Shown: piece after piece, positions 45,053-56,181 of the stretch
Position numbering within the stretch: position 1 is the stretch's first letter
Layout: every line of letters begins with the position of its first letter
DNA from: Flammeovirgaceae bacterium UBA7330
Lineage (GTDB): Bacteria; Bacteroidota; Bacteroidia; Cytophagales; Cyclobacteriaceae
DNA length: 64,000 bases
Assembly: GCA_002471275.1 (NCBI GenBank)
Contig: DKPQ01000020.1
Span: forward strand, 124,001-188,000
Reading direction: 5' to 3'
The notes under the pieces: model-generated
Seen by the model: the letters and a program-made list of their open reading frames with translations, nothing else
Told to the model about the DNA's origin: nothing
Databases searched by the model: none
Translations under genes and position numbers: made by a program

Positions 45053-46029
45053 ATTACTTCTCCCGCAGGCCAAGAAGAAACCGACAAAGTGAGTCTGTTC
45101 GCTCATTGGTAAGAGAAACCAATGTCACCACCGATGATTTGATCCTTCCGTTATTTCTTTTGGAAGGAGCTAATAAAAAAACAGAAGTGGAGTCCATGCC
45201 CGGGATATTCAGGCTTTCCGCTGACCTGATGCTCAAAGAAATCGAAGCATGCCTGAAGCTCGGGATCAAAGCATTCGACGTCTTTCCCGTGGTGGAAGAA
45301 AAGTATAAGGACAAAATGGCTACCCGGAGCTATGATCCTAAATTCTTTTACTTAAAGGCCCTTAAACAAATAAAACAGGAATTTCCAGAAGCACTCGTCA
45401 TCACGGATGTGGCTATGGACCCCTACAGTTCGGACGGACATGACGGGATCGTTGAAGACGGAAAGATCCTGAATGATGAGACCCTGGAGGTACTGGCAAA
45501 AATGACCGTCGCTCAGGCAGAAACAGGCATCGATATGGTCGGACCTTCCGACATGATGGATGGCAGGGTAGGCTTTCTAAGAGATCAACTGGATGAAGCA
45601 GGGTTTAAAGAAACAGGTATCATGTCCTACACGGCTAAGTATGCTTCGGCATTTTACGGACCATTCCGGGATGCCCTGGACTCTGCACCCAAGTTTGGAG
45701 ATAAGAAAACCTACCAGATGGACCCCGCCAATCGGAGAGAAGCCCTGATTGAGGCTCAGCTCGACATCGAAGAAGGAGCAGATGTGTTGATGGTGAAGCC
45801 AGCATTGGCCTACCTTGATATCATTGCGGACCTAAAAGCCAATTTCGATCTGCCTGTAGCTGCTTACAATGTTTCGGGGGAATATGCCATGATCAAAGCT
45901 GCCGCACAAAAAGGCTGGTTAGATGCAGATCGTGCACGTGATGAGGTATTGACATCCATCAAAAGAGCAGGTGCGGACATGATCCTCACTTATTTTTCTA
46001 AGGAATTCGCGGAATCCATTCGTTCCTAA
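45049..46029 (+). CDS. hemB: Delta-aminolevulinic acid dehydratase (porphobilinogen synthase)
   Basis: A 326-residue enzyme that condenses two 5-aminolevulinates to porphobilinogen in haem synthesis. Schiff-base lysines are K197 in Y-T-A-K-Y-A-S and K250 in V-K-P-A-L-A-Y-L-D. The metal region reads V-A-M-D-P-Y-S-S-D-G-H-D-G, lacking the cysteine triad of zinc-dependent forms, so it should be the magnesium type. The ATG at 45049 overlaps the CPBP stop; the frame stays open to 45007 inside that gene. Confidence 0.95.
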   Translation: MNYFSRRPRRNRQSESVRSLVRETNVTTDDLILPLFLLEGANKKTEVESMPGIFRLSADLMLKEIEACLKLGIKAFDVFPVVEEKYKDKMATRSYDPKFFYLKALKQIKQEFPEALVITDVAMDPYSSDGHDGIVEDGKILNDETLEVLAKMTVAQAETGIDMVGPSDMMDGRVGFLRDQLDEAGFKETGIMSYTAKYASAFYGPFRDALDSAPKFGDKKTYQMDPANRREALIEAQLDIEEGADVLMVKPALAYLDIIADLKANFDLPVAAYNVSGEYAMIKAAAQKGWLDADRARDEVLTSIKRAGADMILTYFSKEFAESIRS

Positions 46030-46060
46030 ATCTCCATCAGCTAAAGAAATCTCATATTTC

Positions 46061-46117
46061 CAGCTATAATATTAATAACCAGTAATACAGACAACTGGTA
46101 GTTCTATTGTATAGCTG
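46061..46117. repeat. Nested inverted repeat between convergent genes
   Basis: CAGCTATA (46061-46068) pairs with TATAGCTG (46110-46117), and inside it ACCAGT (46078-46083) pairs with ACTGGT (46094-46099). It lies between the stops of hemB and the M20 gene. It may act as a two-way terminator, although no T-run follows either arm. Confidence 0.4.
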
Positions 46118-46180
46118 TTATGCCTAATAATCTATAATTAGTTAAAAGATATGGCTCATGCTTTGGAATTGGCAACTGAA

Positions 46181-47458
46181 TTACTTCTTCATTTTCATGT
46201 AGTCCAACGTCAGATTCAGGAAGGCTTGTACGCCTGTAACCATTCCGGCATCATCTACATAAAAGTCAGGGGTATGGTGGTCGACAGCATCTTCCAGAGC
46301 CACATCCTTAGGACAACCGCCCACCCAGAAATAAATGGATGGTACCTCCAAAGCAAAGAATGCAAAATCCTCTGCTCCAGTGCTGGCATTGACCACTACC
46401 AGGTCTTCACAGGATTTTTTCAATGATGGCACCATCATCGTAGTCAGTTCGGGGTCATTGTAGGTGACAGGAGCCCCTTGTGTAATCTCTACATCGGCTG
46501 TAGCCCCGGCACTTTCTGCTATCAGTTTAGCGGTCTTCTCTATTCTCCGATGGATGTCTTTTTGCATCTCTTCGTCCAGTGTTCTGATTGTACCCACCAT
46601 TTCCACTTTCTCAGGAATGATATTATATCTAACACCAGCTTCGATTTTACCAATGGAAATAACTGCAGCTTCTTTTGTTAGCTCTACCTGCCGAGAGACA
46701 ATTGTTTGTAAACCATATATAATTTGTGAAGAAACCGTAATCGGATCCACACCACTCCAGGGTCTTGATCCATGAGATTGTTCTCCATTCACGGTGATGT
46801 AAAGTCTGTCAGCTGCCGCCATGATCCCACCGGTTTTATATCCGATCGATCCTACGTGCATGGTTGATTTGATGTGCATGCCAAACATCACATCAACATC
46901 CGGGTTTTTCAGCACCCCTTCTTTGACCATTAATGGTGCTCCACCTTCTTCACCTCTGGGAGGGCCCTCTTCTGCTGGTTGGAAAACAAATTTCACCGTG
47001 CCTCGGAGGTCTTTTTTCATTCCCGCAAGGATTTCCGCCACAGCCATGACCACCGAGATGTGTGTATCATGACCACAGGCGTGCATGACGCCCGTTTTTT
47101 CTCCATTGTATTCTCCTACAGCTTCTGATTTATAGGGAAGATCTACTCTTTCTGTAACAGGAAGTCCATCGATATCTGCTCGAATACCGACTACCGGACC
47201 TGGTTTTCCACCCTTTAATATCCCAACAACACCTGTATGGGCTACTCCGGTCTGAACCTCCAGACCCAAATCCCTCAAATGTTGCTCGATCCTTTTAGCA
47301 GTATTAAATTCTCTGTTGGATAACTCCGGATGCTGATGGAAATAATGCCTCCATTCAATCATTTTTGGCTCTATCTCACGAGCCAGTTTATTCACATCCT
47401 GGGCTTTGGAATTAAATACAAAAACAACCAGGATTCCGAAAAAAAGAATTCTATTCAT
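46181..47458 (-). CDS. M20-family amidohydrolase (N-acyl amino acid hydrolase type), secreted
   Basis: A 425-residue metallohydrolase of the M20D group (hippuricase / IAA-amino-acid hydrolase-like). It has a signal peptide (cleavage near S-K-A). Metal ligands are visible in M-H-A-C-G-H-D-T-H, F-Q-P-A-E-E-G, F-G-M-H and, near the end, S-T-G-A-E-D-F and D-H-H-T-P. A dimerisation domain lies between. It starts six bases after the GroES-like gene, so they form an operon, an odd pairing of a cytosolic chaperonin subunit with an exported enzyme. Confidence 0.9.
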   Translation of the reverse strand: MNRILFFGILVVFVFNSKAQDVNKLAREIEPKMIEWRHYFHQHPELSNREFNTAKRIEQHLRDLGLEVQTGVAHTGVVGILKGGKPGPVVGIRADIDGLPVTERVDLPYKSEAVGEYNGEKTGVMHACGHDTHISVVMAVAEILAGMKKDLRGTVKFVFQPAEEGPPRGEEGGAPLMVKEGVLKNPDVDVMFGMHIKSTMHVGSIGYKTGGIMAAADRLYITVNGEQSHGSRPWSGVDPITVSSQIIYGLQTIVSRQVELTKEAAVISIGKIEAGVRYNIIPEKVEMVGTIRTLDEEMQKDIHRRIEKTAKLIAESAGATADVEITQGAPVTYNDPELTTMMVPSLKKSCEDLVVVNASTGAEDFAFFALEVPSIYFWVGGCPKDVALEDAVDHHTPDFYVDDAGMVTGVQAFLNLTLDYMKMKK

Positions 47459-47464
47459 AGGTTT

Positions 47465-47845
47465 TCAGTCAAAAAGGTCTTCATCGCGCTCCACCATAAG
47501 GATGGATGATTGATGAACAATATAATATTTCTGACCCTCATACATGACTTCAAAGGCTGTTTTTTGGAGAAAAATCGCCAAATCCCCTTCCTTCACCTGT
47601 AGTGGAATATACTTTACCTTTTCTTCTTCCGGCTTCCAGTCATCCTCCTCATCCATCGGCATAGGAATAGGATAACCGGGACCTGCCTTAACGATATAGC
47701 CACTTTGAACTTTTTCTTTTTCAGCAACGCCAGGTGGTAAGTAGATTCCTCCGGTCGTCTTTTCTGTGTCCTTCTTTGGTTTGATGAGCACCCTGTCACC
47801 AACAACAATCAGTTTCTTTAGCTTATTATCAGCAGTCAATTCCAT
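47465..47845 (-). CDS. Divergent GroES-family co-chaperonin
   Basis: A 126-residue protein of the GroES fold: G-D-R-V-L-I-K-P-K near the start, a mobile-loop equivalent T-T-G-G-I-Y-L-P-P-G, S-G-Y-I-V-K-A-G-P-G and a final Y-Y-I-V-H. It is longer than GroES (about 95 residues) because of an acidic P-M-P-M-D-E-E-D-D-W insert in the roof region. No groEL is adjacent. It may be a second co-chaperonin with a specialised role. A good -7 element lies 20 bases upstream. Confidence 0.82.
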   Translation of the reverse strand: MELTADNKLKKLIVVGDRVLIKPKKDTEKTTGGIYLPPGVAEKEKVQSGYIVKAGPGYPIPMPMDEEDDWKPEEEKVKYIPLQVKEGDLAIFLQKTAFEVMYEGQKYYIVHQSSILMVERDEDLFD

Positions 47846-47865
47846 AATCTTCTTGTAAAAAAGTG

Positions 47866-47873
47866 CAAATGTA
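47866..47873 (-). promoter_or_regulatory. -7 element of the GroES-M20 operon
   Basis: On the minus strand TACATTTG (complement of 47866-47873) matches TAnnTTTG. The nearest TTTG upstream is at spacing 15, so the -33 part is poor. Confidence 0.5.
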
Positions 47874-47883
47874 GAAAAATCAA

Positions 47884-49242
47884 TTAACCAAAGAGGCCTG
47901 TAGATTGAGACGCTGAAACCTGCTCAGCCTCATCCGCTCTGTCCAGCACCTTTTGGTCCATTTCTTTAGTGGTCTTGGCACCGAGCTCCTTCAACCGCTC
48001 CGTCTTTCTGATCAGGTTGTCTTTTCCTTCAACCAGCTTGTTCATGGCCATGCCGTACTGATGTTTGGATTTATCAAGGGACTTGCCCACCTCAATGAGG
48101 TCATCCACAAAAGCCTTGAACTTGTCATATAAAGCACCTCCCTGTCGGGCAATTTCCTGGGCATTCCTGCTTTGGTATTCATGTTTCCAGATGCTGGCCA
48201 CTGTCCGTAGCGTCGCTATTAGTGTGGAAGGGGATACAATGATAATGTTTTTGTTATGTGCCTCATTATAGAGCTCTCCACCTTGCTGAACGATCATCGC
48301 AAAGGCAGATTCAATAGGAACGAACATCAGCACATAGTCCAATGAACCTGATTCGAACAGTTCATGATAATTTTTTTCGCTGAGCCCCTTGATGTGCGTT
48401 TTGACGGAAAGGAGATATGACTTAAGCGCCTGTTCTTTTACTTCATCCTTCTCAGCATTCACATATTTCTCGTACGAAACCAATGAGACTTTAGAATCAA
48501 TCACCAGATTCTTATCATCTGGTAACCTGATGATCACATCGGGCCGTAGTCGCCGACCTTCTTCCGAGCTGTATGACTCCTGCATGGAATACTCCCGGTC
48601 TTTTTCCAGTCCGGATCTTTCCAGTATCCTTTCCAGCACAATCTCTCCCCAGTTTCCGCGTGCCTGGGCATCTCCTTTCAGGGCTTTGGTCAGGTTCTCT
48701 GCCTCCTGACTCATGCGTTGATTCAAGGTTTTTAATCCTTCGAGCTGTACTTTGAGCTCGGCCGTACTGATCATGCTGTCCTTATTGGTTTGCTCTACCT
48801 TTTTCTCAAATTGAAGTAGTTTATCTCCTAAAGGTTTCAGCAGCTCATCCAGGTTGGATTTATTCTGATCGGTAAATTTTTTGCTCTTCTCTTCAAAGAT
48901 CTCGTTAGCCAGGTTTTTAAATTCTGCGGTGAACTTCTCCTGCACCTTCATCATCTCCTGACGCTGCTCATCCAGTCGCTCACGCAGGTTTTTGTAGTTG
49001 GCCTGGAGGCTGGCATTCTCCTGGTTGAGTCGAATGACCACCTGTCTCTCCTCCTTAAGCTGGTCATTCAGAGATAATAGATCCTGCTCTCTTTTCAGAC
49101 CTTTTTCCCGCTCCATTTGCAACTCAAGCCTGGCTTTCTGACCATCCCCTCCACCTTTGGAATTGAGCTTACCCAGCAAATAACCAATGATTATTCCCAG
49201 CACCGCCCCAATGCCTAACATTATGATCATTTCTGATTCCAT
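47884..49242 (-). CDS. rmuC: DNA recombination protein RmuC homologue
   Basis: A 452-residue protein with an N-terminal membrane helix (residues 5-25), a long coiled coil (about 35-200), and the conserved RmuC domain. That domain contains G-N-W-G-E-I-V-L-E-R-I-L-E, R-P-D-V-I-I-R-L-P, V-I-D-S-K-V-S-L and F-V-P-I-E-S-A-F-A. RmuC limits inversions at short inverted repeats; the mechanism is uncertain. It starts nine bases after the CPBP gene. Confidence 0.92.
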   Translation of the reverse strand: MESEMIIMLGIGAVLGIIIGYLLGKLNSKGGGDGQKARLELQMEREKGLKREQDLLSLNDQLKEERQVVIRLNQENASLQANYKNLRERLDEQRQEMMKVQEKFTAEFKNLANEIFEEKSKKFTDQNKSNLDELLKPLGDKLLQFEKKVEQTNKDSMISTAELKVQLEGLKTLNQRMSQEAENLTKALKGDAQARGNWGEIVLERILERSGLEKDREYSMQESYSSEEGRRLRPDVIIRLPDDKNLVIDSKVSLVSYEKYVNAEKDEVKEQALKSYLLSVKTHIKGLSEKNYHELFESGSLDYVLMFVPIESAFAMIVQQGGELYNEAHNKNIIIVSPSTLIATLRTVASIWKHEYQSRNAQEIARQGGALYDKFKAFVDDLIEVGKSLDKSKHQYGMAMNKLVEGKDNLIRKTERLKELGAKTTKEMDQKVLDRADEAEQVSASQSTGLFG

Positions 49243-49251
49243 ATTTTAAAT

Positions 49252-50196
49252 TTACAACAATCTGTGTAGATAGCCGAACACTTCCATCAACCATGCTATA
49301 CCCATGTGAATGATGATCCCTCCCCACACACTACGGGTATTGTAAGAGATTATCCCTAACAAGTAACCCCCAAATATTGAGCTGATCGCTTCGGTCATGG
49401 GTTTACCGAAATGCAGCACAGCATAGGTCACTGCCATGGGCAGGATGGCATATCCTCCCAGGGTCCTGCTGAATGCAAAGATCAGAAAACCCCTGAAAAA
49501 TATCTCTACGCCCACGAAATCTGAACCATAAGCCAGCTCATAGATCAGAACCGTAACTGCTTCCGGTAAGTTTCTTTGCTCCGCAAAATAGCTACCACGT
49601 GAAAACTGGTATCGTGGATAATATGCCTGTAAATCAGCGAAGAAAGAACCGATCCCCACACAAATACCCGCTAGCAGCAAAAGAATCAGATATGGTTTAA
49701 AGTCAAATTTCTTTGGTGACAGACCGTAGTAGATCTTCGGGTCATCCCGCTCCACGACCATGTAAATGATTAATAGCGGAATTACCACAATAAAAGTGCT
49801 ACTCAGCCAGCGTACCGTCTTTGACACAAAAACGTAGTCCCGAACATCAAAATGCTCCTTGAAGATGACATAGCCATAAAAGGACCTGTCCAAAGCCAGG
49901 ATAGTAAATCCAATGAAAAACATCAGCCAAAACCGTCCTGATGATAGCCAGTCCCTTTGTTTATTGAAAAAGTACAGGAGCAGACAAACGATCAGATAGG
50001 GGATCCCATGAAACAGGAACATATGAACTCCATCCCGGAATTGTCCGTTGTACCTATCAAGTACTGAATTCTCAAAATCATAGTAGTAGTTGAAGAAGAA
50101 GATCAACACCAGAAAAAGAGCAATCGAAAGATATAATTTAATATCAAAGTGCTTTCTTTGATAGTCAAGGATATAGGCCAGGATTTTCTTCATCAA
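49252..50196 (-). CDS. CPBP-family membrane protease homologue
   Basis: A 314-residue membrane protein with about eight helices. CPBP motifs are V-E-I-F-F-R-G-F (only one of the two usual glutamates, the first being replaced by valine), V-L-H-F-G-K, and I-I-H-M-G-I. The missing glutamate may affect activity, though the glutamate nearest the arginine is kept. It leads an operon with rmuC and is divergent from the TANGO2-like gene, 18 bases apart. Confidence 0.8.
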   Translation of the reverse strand: MMKKILAYILDYQRKHFDIKLYLSIALFLVLIFFFNYYYDFENSVLDRYNGQFRDGVHMFLFHGIPYLIVCLLLYFFNKQRDWLSSGRFWLMFFIGFTILALDRSFYGYVIFKEHFDVRDYVFVSKTVRWLSSTFIVVIPLLIIYMVVERDDPKIYYGLSPKKFDFKPYLILLLLAGICVGIGSFFADLQAYYPRYQFSRGSYFAEQRNLPEAVTVLIYELAYGSDFVGVEIFFRGFLIFAFSRTLGGYAILPMAVTYAVLHFGKPMTEAISSIFGGYLLGIISYNTRSVWGGIIIHMGIAWLMEVFGYLHRLL

Positions 50197-50214
50197 AAAA
50201 ATTTGACCAAAGAT

Positions 50215-50976
50215 ATGTGTCTGATCGTTTTAGGCAGGAACATTCACCCAAAATATAAGTTGATCCTGGTGGCCAACCGGGATGAATTCTATGAAAGACC
50301 TACCCAGGTGGCTCATTATTGGAAGACTCCTCAAAATCTCCTGGCAGGCAAAGACCTGGAAGCTGGGGGCACCTGGATCGGAGTGAATAAACTCGGGCAC
50401 ATCGCAGCTGTGACCAACTACCGGGACCCTACCAATTATCAAAATAACAAGGCTAGCCGAGGCCAGATCCCTGTTCATTTCCTTGATTCGGAAGTTTCGG
50501 CCAATGAATACATCAATAACCTGGGTCAGGCGTCCACCAAATTCAACGGATTTAACCTGCTGGCCCTCGACAAGGAAAATCTGGTTCACTACAACAACCA
50601 AAATGGTAGCCCCCGCAAGCTTGAAGAAGGAATTCATGCAGTGAGCAATGCCACACTAAATACTCCCTGGCCAAAAGTTGTTCGGTCAAAGGAATTGTTT
50701 AAGACACTGATTGATGGCCATTTTTCTCACGATGACCTCATTGAGATGATGGGCGATAGCAAAACGGCAGACCCCAGGGACCTTCCGGACACCGGGATCC
50801 CAAAAGACATGGAGGAAGCGGTATCAGCCATGTGTATCCGCACAGAAAGATACGGAACCTGTAGCACTACGGCCATCACGATCACGCATGATGGTGAAGT
50901 CGCCTTTACAGAAAAGTCTTACCCCGTGGGTAAAAGAATTGCAGGTGTTGAACGTTTTAGCTTTAAAATAAATTGA
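50215..50976 (+). CDS. TANGO2/NRDE-family protein
   Basis: A 253-residue protein starting M-C-L-I-V-L-G and containing the eponymous N-R-D-E at residues about 21-24, then G-G-T-W-I-G-V-N and V-T-N-Y-R-D-P. The cysteine at position 2 is the likely N-terminal nucleophile of this Ntn-hydrolase-like fold. The animal homologue is linked to haem and lipid handling; the bacterial role is unsettled. The frame is open to 50149, but that would run into the divergent gene and bury the cysteine. It overlaps the next gene by four bases. Confidence 0.9.
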   Translation: MCLIVLGRNIHPKYKLILVANRDEFYERPTQVAHYWKTPQNLLAGKDLEAGGTWIGVNKLGHIAAVTNYRDPTNYQNNKASRGQIPVHFLDSEVSANEYINNLGQASTKFNGFNLLALDKENLVHYNNQNGSPRKLEEGIHAVSNATLNTPWPKVVRSKELFKTLIDGHFSHDDLIEMMGDSKTADPRDLPDTGIPKDMEEAVSAMCIRTERYGTCSTTAITITHDGEVAFTEKSYPVGKRIAGVERFSFKIN

Positions 50977-51413
50977 TGAGTCGGGTATTAGTGATTGCTG
51001 TCAGTCTTCTGCTGTTTGTGGGATGTAAAGACCAGTATTTTGAAATCGAGAATGATCCTTTGGTAGGTGAGATCGATGGAAAAGAATGGATCTTCGGCAG
51101 TGGACGAATAAGATATGATCAATTTTACGCCCAGGGGCTCACAGGTATCCTGTTTGAAGAGAAACTGACTGACCCATGTATCAAAGTCAACACCGTAGAC
51201 CCGCACCTGTCTATCTCCATTCCTTACGACCGCGGAAACTTTAACCTCCCCTTCGCAACACCCAACTACTACGTGGTTTTCTCCGAAGACGGGGTAACAG
51301 AATACACCGCCAATACAGGATTTATAGAAATCGTTGCTGTAACCTCTACGGAAGTCGTAGGATATCTCAGTGCTTCATACGATGACGACAACCACGTACA
51401 GGGGTCGTTCAGT

Positions 51414-51431
<18 letters not shown>
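50973..51431 (+). CDS. Predicted small lipoprotein
   Basis: A 152-residue protein with lipobox L-F-V-G-C near residue 18. The mature part begins with a G-x-I-D-G-K-E-W segment as in many Bacteroidota small lipoproteins of unknown function, and ends in a beta-rich stretch with S-F-S-L-R-L-C-D. It is translationally coupled to the TANGO2-like gene and overlaps the 3' end of the convergent gcvP gene by 18 bases. Confidence 0.72.
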
Positions 51432-54266
<2,835 letters not shown>

Positions 54267-54301
54267 GCAATGGTGGTTATTTTACGTCTCGTATTATCTT
54301 G

Positions 54302-54309
54302 CAAAACTA
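54302..54309 (-). promoter_or_regulatory. -7 element of gcvP
   Basis: On the minus strand TAGTTTTG (complement of 54302-54309) matches TAnnTTTG, 35 bases before the gcvP ATG. The -33 element is not well matched. Confidence 0.5.
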
Positions 54310-54371
54310 TACAATTGAGTGTACAATAATTTGGTTCAATTATTGCTTTATTTCGGGAAATCAAAATAGGT

Positions 54372-54379
54372 TAGATTTG
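54372..54379 (+). promoter_or_regulatory. -7 element of the M28 peptidase gene
   Basis: TAGATTTG matches TAnnTTTG, 27 bases before the ATG at 54407. The upstream -33 region has only weak T-rich matches. Confidence 0.5.
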
Positions 54380-54406
54380 CCCCGCTTACTATCAATTATC
54401 CGATTA

Positions 54407-55867
54407 ATGAAGTCTCTTTTTATCTCATTTCTCGCCGTCATTCTCTTTGTACCCTGTGCATCCGGGCAGAATCGAAAGGCTGTTAAATATGCCAAAACCA
54501 TCACACTGGAGGAGTTAAATGAATCCATTAGCACGTTGGCTTCGGATGCATTTGAGGGGAGGGCAACCGGAGAAAGAGGACAAAAAATGGCAGCTGATTA
54601 CATTGCCAATAAATTCCAGATAGCCGGGCTTACACCTCCTGTAAAAACCAATCAGGGTGACAGCTTTTTCCAGGAATTTCACTTATACCGCAGTAGATAC
54701 AATACTTCCTACTTCAAAAAGGGAGATGAGATGAAGAAAAATCTGGTCGATTTTCTTTACTACTCAAGGATGGAAACCATGGGTGAAGAATACATCGAAC
54801 TCGTTTTTTGTGGTGACATCAAAGACTTTGACCTGCGAGGTCTCGACGTGAAAGGCAAATTCATCGCTTTCAGTGCAGAAGAGATGACTGGGTGGCGTAG
54901 CAAACTCGTAGAGCTGGAAAACAGTGAAGCGGCCGGATATTTCATTGTTGTAAGAAACGAAGATCAATACCGATACGCCCTCAACAGATTTGGTGTGGTC
55001 ATGATCGGGGAGAAAATTGAATTCTCAGTAGATGATATGGGCACAAAGACCATCATAGCCAATCCTGCCCTGGCTGAATGGATCTTTGAGCAATCATTCC
55101 AGTCACTCCTGAGAAAAGGCAGAGGCCTTACCAAAAAAATAATCTTCAATGCGGATATGCTCATCGAGACCATAGATTCTGAAAATGTTCTGGGATTTGT
55201 ATCAGGCTCGGAAAAGCCAGAAGAAGTAGTCATTGTATCTGCACACTATGACCACCTTGGGGTGAAGGATGGTAACATATACAATGGAGCTGATGACAAT
55301 GCATCGGGAACCAGCGCAATTATTGAAATCGCCGAAGCTTTTGCCGAAGCCAAGGAAAATGGTGATGGACCGAAGAGAAGCGTGATGTTTATCGCTTTTT
55401 CAGGTGAGGAAGAAGGATTACTCGGAAGTAGGTATTATGTGACGAACCCCGAAGTTCCACTCAGCAATACTGTTGCTAATTTGAATATTGATATGATTGG
55501 CAGGCAAGATCTGAAATACAGTGAAGATCCAAACTACATTTATATCATCGGCTCTGACCGTATTTCCACTGAGCTGGATAATCTGGCAAAATCAGTCAAT
55601 GAAGAATATTCAACAAAATTAAGATTGGATTACAGATACAACGATTATAACGATCCTAACCAGTATTATAAACGTTCAGACCATTACAGCTTTGCCCAAA
55701 ACAATATCCCTATTATCTTTTACTTTAGTGGAACACATGGTGACTACCATCAACCGACAGATACTGTCGATAAAATCAACTTTGAAAAAGTAAAAAAGAT
55801 CACTGATTATATTTTCTTTACTACCTGGGAAATTGCAAATCGGGAGGAGAGGATCAGACCTGATTAA
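54407..55867 (+). CDS. M28-family metallopeptidase, secreted
   Basis: A 486-residue zinc aminopeptidase-type protein. It has a signal peptide (cleavage after A-S-G), a helical segment with F-E-G-R-A-T-G-E-R-G, and a PA-domain-like insert in the middle. The M28 catalytic part has S-A-H-Y-D-H-L-G, Y-N-G-A-D-D-N-A-S-G, F-S-G-E-E-E-G-L-L-G-S, N-I-D-M-I-G-R and a late H-Q-P-T-D-T, supplying all metal ligands. The start is the ATG at 54407, giving a normal signal; the frame stays open back to 54161 inside gcvP. Confidence 0.92.
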   Translation: MKSLFISFLAVILFVPCASGQNRKAVKYAKTITLEELNESISTLASDAFEGRATGERGQKMAADYIANKFQIAGLTPPVKTNQGDSFFQEFHLYRSRYNTSYFKKGDEMKKNLVDFLYYSRMETMGEEYIELVFCGDIKDFDLRGLDVKGKFIAFSAEEMTGWRSKLVELENSEAAGYFIVVRNEDQYRYALNRFGVVMIGEKIEFSVDDMGTKTIIANPALAEWIFEQSFQSLLRKGRGLTKKIIFNADMLIETIDSENVLGFVSGSEKPEEVVIVSAHYDHLGVKDGNIYNGADDNASGTSAIIEIAEAFAEAKENGDGPKRSVMFIAFSGEEEGLLGSRYYVTNPEVPLSNTVANLNIDMIGRQDLKYSEDPNYIYIIGSDRISTELDNLAKSVNEEYSTKLRLDYRYNDYNDPNQYYKRSDHYSFAQNNIPIIFYFSGTHGDYHQPTDTVDKINFEKVKKITDYIFFTTWEIANREERIRPD

Positions 55868-55876
55868 AATAAAAGT

Positions 55877-55923
55877 GATCTTGTAGGGGCAGGATAGCTC
55901 CTTAACCCCGAACAAGATCTTTT
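55877..55923 (+). terminator. Terminator after the M28 peptidase gene
   Basis: GATCTTGT (55877-55884) pairs with ACAAGATC (55912-55919), with inner GGGG/CCCC and AGGA/TCCT pairs, followed by TTTT. It starts nine bases beyond the stop codon. Confidence 0.82.
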
Positions 55924-55989
55924 CAACCAGCTATGGAAAGAAAGAATTAATCCATCTTTCTGTTACAATAATAATTGTTTTTTAAGTTT

Positions 55990-56047
55990 CCGAGAAGTGG
56001 TAATCAAAATAATTAATAACAATGCCTTTTTATATTGGCATTCTCGG
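55990..56047. other. Nested palindrome in the AT-rich gap before dihydroorotase
   Basis: The 314-base gap between the M28 gene and dihydroorotase is AT-rich. After the terminator it holds CCGAG (55990-55994) paired with CTCGG (56043-56047), enclosing AATGCC (56021-56026) paired with GGCATT (56037-56042). It could be part of a structured leader or a small RNA. I see no open frame or consensus promoter in the gap. Confidence 0.35.
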
Positions 56048-56181
56048 TAAATACAGATATATATTTTGTTAACATTAAATATTATTACTTTTTATTTCGT
56101 AAAGAAGTCGATTTTTTCAATTCTTAGAATAAAACCTACATCTCGGAATATGATTTAAGTAATATAGATTATTCTAATTCC

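Noticed and set aside
46151..46426. Plus-strand open frame of 91 residues after hemB
   Set aside because: Nearly all of it is antisense to the 3' end of the M20 amidohydrolase gene, and it has no family features.
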